Origin: Candidatus Coatesiibacteriota bacterium
Lineage (GTDB): Bacteria > RBG-13-66-14
Length of the DNA stretch: 5,735 nt
Direction: 5' to 3'
Assembly (NCBI GenBank): GCA_030631385.1
Contig: DAOVLG010000144.1
Span: 1-5,735 of the forward strand
Position numbers and translations under genes: made by a program. Shown here one piece after another: positions 5,144 through 5,735 of the stretch. How positions within the stretch are numbered: position 1 is the stretch's first letter; each line of letters begins with the position of its first letter. The notes beneath the pieces are model-generated. The model did no database searches and was not told the DNA's origin. It saw nothing but the letters and a program-made list of their open reading frames with translations.

Positions 5144-5735
5144 TCAGGCCTGTCGGGCCAAGACCTCCTCGGCCAGGTTCGCCAGGATTGGGCCCACCTC
5201 GGGGTGTGGGTGTCCTTCGGCGACGACCAGGGCCCGCTCCGCGTACCGTCGAGCCACCGCTTTGGTGTAGCTCAGGGAACCCGCCCGGTCCAGGAGTTTT
5301 ACGATCTCCTTCCGCAGGTTCTTGAGCGGTAGGCTTAAAAGGCTGAGAAGCTCACGGCCGACCACGTCGTGATGGAGGCCGTGAATCAGGGGTAGGGTCA
5401 GCCTGCCCGCGGCGAGGTCGTTCCCCTCGTCCTTGCCGGTGACCTCGGCCGCCCCGGCGTAGTCCAACAGGTCGTCGGTGATCTGAAACGCCATGCCGAG
5501 GTTGAAGCCGTATTCCCGCATCCGTTCGGTCAGCTCCCCCTCACCGGCTAGCAGGGCCCCCATCTCCCCGCAGGCGCCGAAGAAGCCCGCCGTCTTGCGG
5601 GCGATTATCGCCAGGTATTCCCGTTCCCTGGGCTCGAAGCGCTGCGCGAAGTCCTTATCGGCGCTGGGCCTGGCGACGTGCCCCAGCCAGCGCGTTTCGT
5701 TGAGCTGTCTAATTTCACCCTCGCAGAGGTCCGCC
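5144..5735 (-). CDS. Polyprenyl diphosphate synthase, C-terminal part (start outside window)
   Basis: This is the C-terminal 196 codons of a trans-isoprenyl diphosphate synthase, which elongates an allylic diphosphate with isopentenyl diphosphate to make a long prenyl chain, for example a quinone side chain. The frame is open to the right edge; an ATG at 5561-5563 is internal, since conserved sequence continues before it: LCEGEIRQLNE, then KTAGFFGACGEMGALLAG (substrate-contact helix with the conserved Lys-Thr). The second Asp-rich motif is FQITDDLLDY (DDLLD at 5476-5462), followed by GKDEGNDLAAGRLTLPLIH, matching the usual GK-x-x-G-x-DL-x-x-G-x-x-TLPLI. The first Asp-rich motif and about 120-130 N-terminal residues lie outside. 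Chain length cannot be judged without them; the type resembles hepta- to octaprenyl (IspB-like) synthases. Its 3' end is repeated 365 nt downstream, at 4777-4846. Confidence 0.92.
   Translation of the reverse strand, partial: ADLCEGEIRQLNETRWLGHVARPSADKDFAQRFEPREREYLAIIARKTAGFFGACGEMGALLAGEGELTERMREYGFNLGMAFQITDDLLDYAGAAEVTGKDEGNDLAAGRLTLPLIHGLHHDVVGRELLSLLSLPLKNLRKEIVKLLDRAGSLSYTKAVARRYAERALVVAEGHPHPEVGPILANLAEEVLARQA

Noticed and set aside
5144..5563. A complete 139-codon gene starting at the ATG at 5563
   Set aside because: Conserved prenyl synthase sequence continues upstream of that ATG to the window edge, so the ATG is internal and the gene is cut by the window.

Overview
The window is a GC-rich bacterial chromosome segment that looks like housekeeping DNA from a bacterium with lipoproteins and no obvious close model relative. 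Supporting signs are GC-rich coding sequence, tightly packed genes, Shine-Dalgarno sites and a good sigma-70-type promoter. I cannot assign a phylum from sequence alone. An uncultured or candidate-phylum origin is only a guess, based on how far the SelA-like protein departs from the familiar family.

Positions 9-2975 (+) look like one operon: a small two-helix membrane protein of unknown function, a CDP-alcohol phosphatidyltransferase (PgsA type), a low-specificity L-threonine aldolase, a HypA-type nickel metallochaperone, and an ADP-ribose pyrophosphatase-type Nudix hydrolase. Gaps are 6, 17 and 5 nt, and the last two genes overlap by 4 nt. The products do not form one obvious pathway: phospholipid synthesis, amino-acid breakdown, nickel-enzyme maturation and nucleotide clean-up.

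Positions 3077-3520 (-) are a self-contained unit: a consensus-like promoter, a leader with a GNRA-capped hairpin, a short extremely Glu-rich lipoprotein, and an intrinsic terminator. This unit converges with the operon and diverges from the next gene.

Positions 3574-4728 (+) encode a SelA-like PLP enzyme of 384 residues. It has the SelA catalytic core but starts directly at the family's TGVVLHT segment, so the usual N-terminal tRNA(Sec)-binding domain is absent. No selB, selC or in-frame UGA selenoprotein was seen here.

Positions 4729-5143 contain no convincing gene but are structured. They hold a hairpin abutting the selA-like stop that reads as a terminator on the minus strand, a 70-nt imperfect duplicate (40 nt perfect) of the 3' end of the neighbouring prenyl synthase gene, a 20-bp-stem inverted repeat, an AT-rich stretch, and the terminator of the prenyl synthase gene. 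Positions 5144-5735 (-) are the C-terminal 196 codons of a trans-polyprenyl diphosphate synthase whose start lies outside the window.

The most interesting points are the SelA-like protein lacking its N-terminal domain, the gene-end duplicate next to a strong inverted repeat, and the polyglutamate-like lipoprotein. None amounts to proof of a new system.
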